A stretch of DNA of 38,217 nt from Actinomycetes bacterium (GTDB taxonomy: Bacteria > Actinomycetota > CADDZG01 > JAHWKV01), in contig JAJCYE010000040.1 of the NCBI GenBank assembly GCA_029263075.1, positions 1-38,217 of the forward strand, read 5' to 3'. Positions 35,021-38,217 of the stretch are shown in pieces (positions within the stretch are counted from its first letter, which is position 1; every line of letters begins with the position of its first letter). The notes beneath the pieces were generated by a model, which was not told the DNA's origin, made no database searches, and was given only the letters and a program-made list of their open reading frames with translations. Made by a program: the position numbers and the translations under genes.

Positions 35021-36261
35021 ACCGAACCCTCCCCGTCCGAAGACGAGTCGCTGCTGCCCAGGCCCTCAAGAAGGTGGCCCAGCCGGTCGCGCTTGGTCCT
35101 GAGGTAGGCGATGTTCTGCTCGGTCGGGCTGGTTTCCAACGGCACCCGGTCGGTGATCGACAAACCGTACCCCTCGATCCCGGCAAACTTCTGCGGGCTG
35201 TTGGTCATCAGGCGCATGCTGGTAATACCGAGGTCGGCGAGGACCTGGGCACCGATGCCGTAGTCACGTAGGTCGGGGGCGAAGCCCAGCTTGCGGTTGG
35301 CGTCGACGGTGTCGTGACCCTGATCCTGCAACTTGTAAGCGCGGATCTTGTGCGTGAGGCCGATTCCGCGGCCCTCGTGACCCATGATGTACAGCACAAC
35401 TCCCTCGCCGGCCTCCTGGATCTTTTCCATCGCCTGGCGGAGCTGGGGGCCGCAGTCGCAACGCGCCGACTGAAAGACATCGCCCGTCAAACACTGGCTG
35501 TGCACCCGAACCAGCACGTCCTCCTTCCCGGAAATGTCGCCCTTGACGAAGGCGACGTACTCCTGGTGGTCGATTGTCGACTGGTAGGCGTGGCACTCGA
35601 ACTCGCCGAAGGCGGTGGGCATTTTGGCTATCCCCATGCTCTCCACGAGCTTCTCCCTCTGGCGCCGGTAGGCGATCAGGTCTTTGATGGTGAGGATCTT
35701 GAGATCGAACTTCTTCGCCAACTCGATCAGGTGCGGCAGGCGAGCCATGGTCCCGTCAGGGTCCATGATCTCGGCCAAAACCCCGACCGGGGCGAACCCG
35801 GCCAGCCGGGCCAGATCGGATGCGGCCTCGGTGTGACCGGCCCGGCGCAACACTCCCCCGCTGGATGCCCGCAAAGGGAATACATGGCCGGGGCGAGCCA
35901 GGTCGCCGGGGACCGTTTCCTGGGCGGCCAGAGCCCGGATGGTGATGGCCCGGTCGTAGGCGCTCGAACCGGTGTGCCCCGGAATCTTCAGGTCGACCGA
36001 AACGGTAAAGGCGGTGCCATGGGGAGCGGTGTTTTCGGAAACCATCATCGGGATGTTCAGGACCTCCAGGCGCTCCTGGGTGACCGAGGTACAGATCAGT
36101 CCCCGGCCCTGGGTTGCCATGAAGTTCAGGTCGTCCGGGCTGATCCTCTCCCCGGGCATGACGAAGTCACCCTCGTTCTCACGTTCTTCATCGTCGACGA
36201 CGATGATCATCCGGCCCTCCTGGAGCTCGGTTATCGCCTCTTCTACCGTTGCAAATTCCAC
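35017..36261 (-). CDS. ribBA: 3,4-dihydroxy-2-butanone-4-phosphate synthase / GTP cyclohydrolase II fusion
   Basis: A 414-residue bifunctional enzyme. The N-terminal RibB half (about 1-200) has DDEERENEGDFVMPGE and GGVLRRAGHTEAASDLARLAG. The C-terminal RibA half has LVRVHSQCLTGDVFQSARCDCG, with three Zn-binding Cys, and the GTP loop GHEGRGIGL. It supplies both precursors of riboflavin, so the operon covers the pathway except the phosphatase. The start is GTG at 36261, only 3 bp after the ribE stop. Both active sites look complete. Confidence 0.97.
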   Translation of the reverse strand: MEFATVEEAITELQEGRMIIVVDDEERENEGDFVMPGERISPDDLNFMATQGRGLICTSVTQERLEVLNIPMMVSENTAPHGTAFTVSVDLKIPGHTGSSAYDRAITIRALAAQETVPGDLARPGHVFPLRASSGGVLRRAGHTEAASDLARLAGFAPVGVLAEIMDPDGTMARLPHLIELAKKFDLKILTIKDLIAYRRQREKLVESMGIAKMPTAFGEFECHAYQSTIDHQEYVAFVKGDISGKEDVLVRVHSQCLTGDVFQSARCDCGPQLRQAMEKIQEAGEGVVLYIMGHEGRGIGLTHKIRAYKLQDQGHDTVDANRKLGFAPDLRDYGIGAQVLADLGITSMRLMTNSPQKFAGIEGYGLSITDRVPLETSPTEQNIAYLRTKRDRLGHLLEGLGSSDSSSDGEGSV

Positions 36262-36264
36262 CGT

Positions 36265-36858
36265 TTACCTCCGCTGCTCTTGACCGGGCGCGTAGCCGAG
36301 CAACCGCTCGACATACTTCGCCAGGACGTCGACTTCAATGTTCACAGGATCTCCGGGCAACTTGGCGCCGAAGGTGGTGCATTCCAATGTGTGAGGGACA
36401 AAGGCCACCGAGAACTGGCCCTCCTCCAAGCGGGCAACCGTGAGACTCACGCCCTCCACGGTTACCGATCCCTTTTCCACCAAATAACGCTCCAGTTCGG
36501 TGGGGACTGAAAAGCTCATCTCCACGGAACCGTCGAGCTCAATCGCGCCGGCTACGGCGCCGGTTCCGTCGACATGGCCCTGGACGACGTGGCCCCCGAA
36601 GCGGCCGCTCGCGGGCATCGCCCGCTCGAGGTTGACACGACTTCCCGGCACGAGGGAGCCGAGGCTGGTCCGCCGGGCGGTCTCCTCCGAGATGTCGGCC
36701 GAGAACTCTCCCCCGGCAGGGGAAACCACGGTCAGGCAAACCCCGTTGACCGCAATCGACTCCCCTACCACCAGGTCCGAGAAGCCGGAACTCAGCCGGA
36801 TTCGAGCGCCGGAGATCTGCTTCACCGTCCCGAGGGTTTCAATGATGCCGGTGAACAT
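36265..36858 (-). CDS. ribE: Riboflavin synthase, alpha chain
   Basis: A 197-residue protein of two tandem lumazine-binding barrels. The first starts MFTGIIETLGTV and has NGVCLTV; the second has GHVVQGHVDGTG and EGVSLTV. It dismutates two lumazines to riboflavin and pyrimidine. The ATG overlaps the ribD TGA by one base (TGATG). Confidence 0.97.
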   Translation of the reverse strand: MFTGIIETLGTVKQISGARIRLSSGFSDLVVGESIAVNGVCLTVVSPAGGEFSADISEETARRTSLGSLVPGSRVNLERAMPASGRFGGHVVQGHVDGTGAVAGAIELDGSVEMSFSVPTELERYLVEKGSVTVEGVSLTVARLEEGQFSVAFVPHTLECTTFGAKLPGDPVNIEVDVLAKYVERLLGYAPGQEQRR

Positions 36859-37961
36859 CAGCCGACCTGTTTCATCGGATAGGCGGTGACTTTAAGGTCA
36901 GGTCCGACCCGCCGGACGTCCGAGATGGTCAGCCGGCGCCGGTCTTCAATCGACCCGGCTGCCCAGCCGTTCAAGATCCCCGCGGGCGAAGCGCCGATCA
37001 GCGAGGGGGCGACGTAAAAGACGTAGCGGTCGACAAATCCGCACCGCATGAACTCGGCGGCGAGAGTTGCTCCCCCTTCCAACAACAGCGACAGGACGCC
37101 GCGTTCGGCAAGCCGTCCCATGGCCTCGGGAAGCGCCACCCGCCCGTTCCGGTCGGCGGGCACGGTCACCACCTCGGCACCGGCCTCCACCAGCGCAACG
37201 ACCGCCGGATCGTCGCCGGCGGTGGTGGTGAAGATCACGGTCGGGTCCCCGCCCGTCAGGACTTTCGCCCCGACCGGGGTTTGCGCCTGAGAGTCGACCA
37301 CCACCCTTAGGTGGGGGCCGGCCCGGCGGACCCCCCTCACGGTAAGGAGGGGGTCGTCGACCAGTACCGTGCCGATTCCGGCGCAGATTGCATCCGCCTG
37401 CGCCCGCAGGCGATGGGCGTCCCGGCGGGACTCCTCGGAGGTAATCCACCGGGACGAACCGTCGGCCGCCGCAGTCCGGCCGTCCACCGACATACCTACT
37501 TTGTAGGTGACGAACGGGCGACCGTGGGTGCGGTGAAGGATGTATTCCTGGTTGAGTTTGCGGGCCTCGGACTCCATCACGCCCACCTCGGCGCCGATGC
37601 CCGCTCGCTTGAGGGCAGCGAGCCCTTTACCGGCGGTTCGCGGGTCGGGATCCTGCATGGCCGCCACCACCCTGGCCACCCCGGCGGCTATGAGCGCATC
37701 GGAGCACGGGGGCGTCCGGCCCTGATGGGCGCAAGGCTCCAAAGTTACATATGCGGTGCCACCACGGGCCTCGGTGCCGGCGTCCCGCAGGGCCAACACC
37801 TCGGCGTGAGGTTCGCCGGCACGATGGTGCCAGCCGGAACCCACCAGTTGACCTTGCTTAACCAGCACGCAGCCGACCATGGGGTTCGGGCTCGTCCGCC
37901 CCCGGCCGCGGGCGGCAAGACGGAGAGCCTGCCGCATCCAACTCGTGTCGTTCTCCAGCAT
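36858..37961 (-). CDS. ribD: Bifunctional diaminohydroxyphosphoribosylaminopyrimidine deaminase / reductase
   Basis: A 367-residue protein. The N-terminal cytidine-deaminase fold (about 1-145) holds the Zn site HAEV and PCAHQGRTPPC. The C-terminal DHFR-like reductase (about 150-367) has KVGMSVDGRTA and LLEGGATLAAEF. It performs steps two and three of riboflavin synthesis. I chose ATG 37961 for the AGAGGGA four bases upstream. Upstream lies an FMN riboswitch, so the operon should be shut off by FMN. Confidence 0.96.
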   Translation of the reverse strand: MLENDTSWMRQALRLAARGRGRTSPNPMVGCVLVKQGQLVGSGWHHRAGEPHAEVLALRDAGTEARGGTAYVTLEPCAHQGRTPPCSDALIAAGVARVVAAMQDPDPRTAGKGLAALKRAGIGAEVGVMESEARKLNQEYILHRTHGRPFVTYKVGMSVDGRTAAADGSSRWITSEESRRDAHRLRAQADAICAGIGTVLVDDPLLTVRGVRRAGPHLRVVVDSQAQTPVGAKVLTGGDPTVIFTTTAGDDPAVVALVEAGAEVVTVPADRNGRVALPEAMGRLAERGVLSLLLEGGATLAAEFMRCGFVDRYVFYVAPSLIGASPAGILNGWAAGSIEDRRRLTISDVRRVGPDLKVTAYPMKQVG

Positions 37962-38042
37962 CGCGTCCCTCTTCCGGGACTCGCTCGGGGCGCGGAGAAT
38001 AGGCAGGAAAAGACGCAGCGGCAAATGCGCGCGCCTTAACAC

Positions 38043-38164
38043 GCCGTCTTCTCCCATCCAGACTTTAACTGTCGGCCCTGGAAACGAACCAGGTCCACCT
38101 CTTCCGGAGAAGAGGGTCACGGGCTTTACCGCCGGTCCGGAATTTCACCGTGCCCCGAAGACGG
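38043..38164 (-). promoter_or_regulatory. FMN riboswitch (RFN element)
   Basis: Read on the minus strand it begins CGTCTTCGGGGCACGGTG and continues with GAAATTCCGGACCGGCGGTAAAGCCC. It ends CCGACAGTTAAAGTCTGGATGGGAGAAG, given here in separate conserved blocks. The closing stem P1 pairs CGTCTTC (38164-38158) with GAAGACG (38050-38044). All core blocks of the RFN consensus are present. FMN binding would repress ribD-ribE-ribBA-ribH. No obvious T-tract terminator follows, so sequestration of the ribD ribosome site or a less obvious terminator in the 80 nt before ribD is likely. Confidence 0.95.
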
Positions 38165-38186
38165 GTCTTATTAACAACCAGAAGTA

Positions 38187-38200
38187 TGACCGATCGGTCA
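38187..38200. promoter_or_regulatory. 14-bp perfect palindrome in the riboflavin promoter region
   Basis: TGACCGATCGGTCA is perfectly self-complementary, the size and style of a TetR-family operator. On the minus strand it overlaps TTGACC (38201-38196), a -35-like hexamer, with an AT-rich TTGTTAATAA 18-22 bp further on as a possible -10. The gene upstream is outside the window, so the site may belong to either direction. Confidence 0.5.
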
Positions 38201-38217
38201 AATTCCGTTCATTACGT

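Overview
The window is high-GC bacterial chromosome, densely packed, with almost every operon joined by 4-bp ATGA/GTGA/TTGA stop-start overlaps. The arginine genes run argC-J-B-D-F-R-G-H in the order typical of Actinomycetota. The actinobacterial-style boxA-like block before 16S, a RibBA fusion, and several families I know mainly from that phylum point the same way. I place it as an actinobacterium, probably from an uncultured or deep lineage assembled from a metagenome; I cannot name a class. The contig starts inside a 16S rRNA gene whose two halves appear to come from different organisms, so the first ~480 bases should not be used for taxonomy.

Layout. 1-1464: partial 16S rRNA on the minus strand, with a ~430-nt leader that holds a boxA-like element, an intrinsic terminator and a hairpin, below a good -35/-10 promoter. 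1598-3201: a plus-strand pair resembling the quinone/aromatic-detoxification genes mhqO and mhqD. 3292-8087: a minus-strand run polX, mpg, tyrS, patB-like. 8177-8800: a TetR regulator. 8948-12016: three tandem secreted, membrane-anchored CAP (SCP/PR1) paralogues. 12024-20436: the complete arginine operon with ARG boxes at its head. 20533-25223: small or poorly known genes (HEAT-repeat protein, VOC protein, lipoprotein, coiled-coil protein) plus terC and pdxH. 25237-31746: infC-rpmI-rplT-rRNA methyltransferase-histidine kinase-pheS-pheT. 32012-34500: RDD membrane protein, hisG, sppA. 34562-38164: ribD-ribE-ribBA-ribH under an FMN riboswitch, with a 14-bp palindrome in the promoter region.

Most of the window is housekeeping biosynthesis and translation, and I see no mobile element, CRISPR array, tRNA or defence island. 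The items most worth a second look are: the broken helix 3 that exposes the 16S chimera; an AUA start codon for infC; a pdxH without any canonical start before its conserved N-terminal helix, in frame behind the terC amber codon; a three-copy CAP family in which the middle copy has swapped which cavity residue is kept; and a repeated CTGCCGATAG element before three envelope genes.
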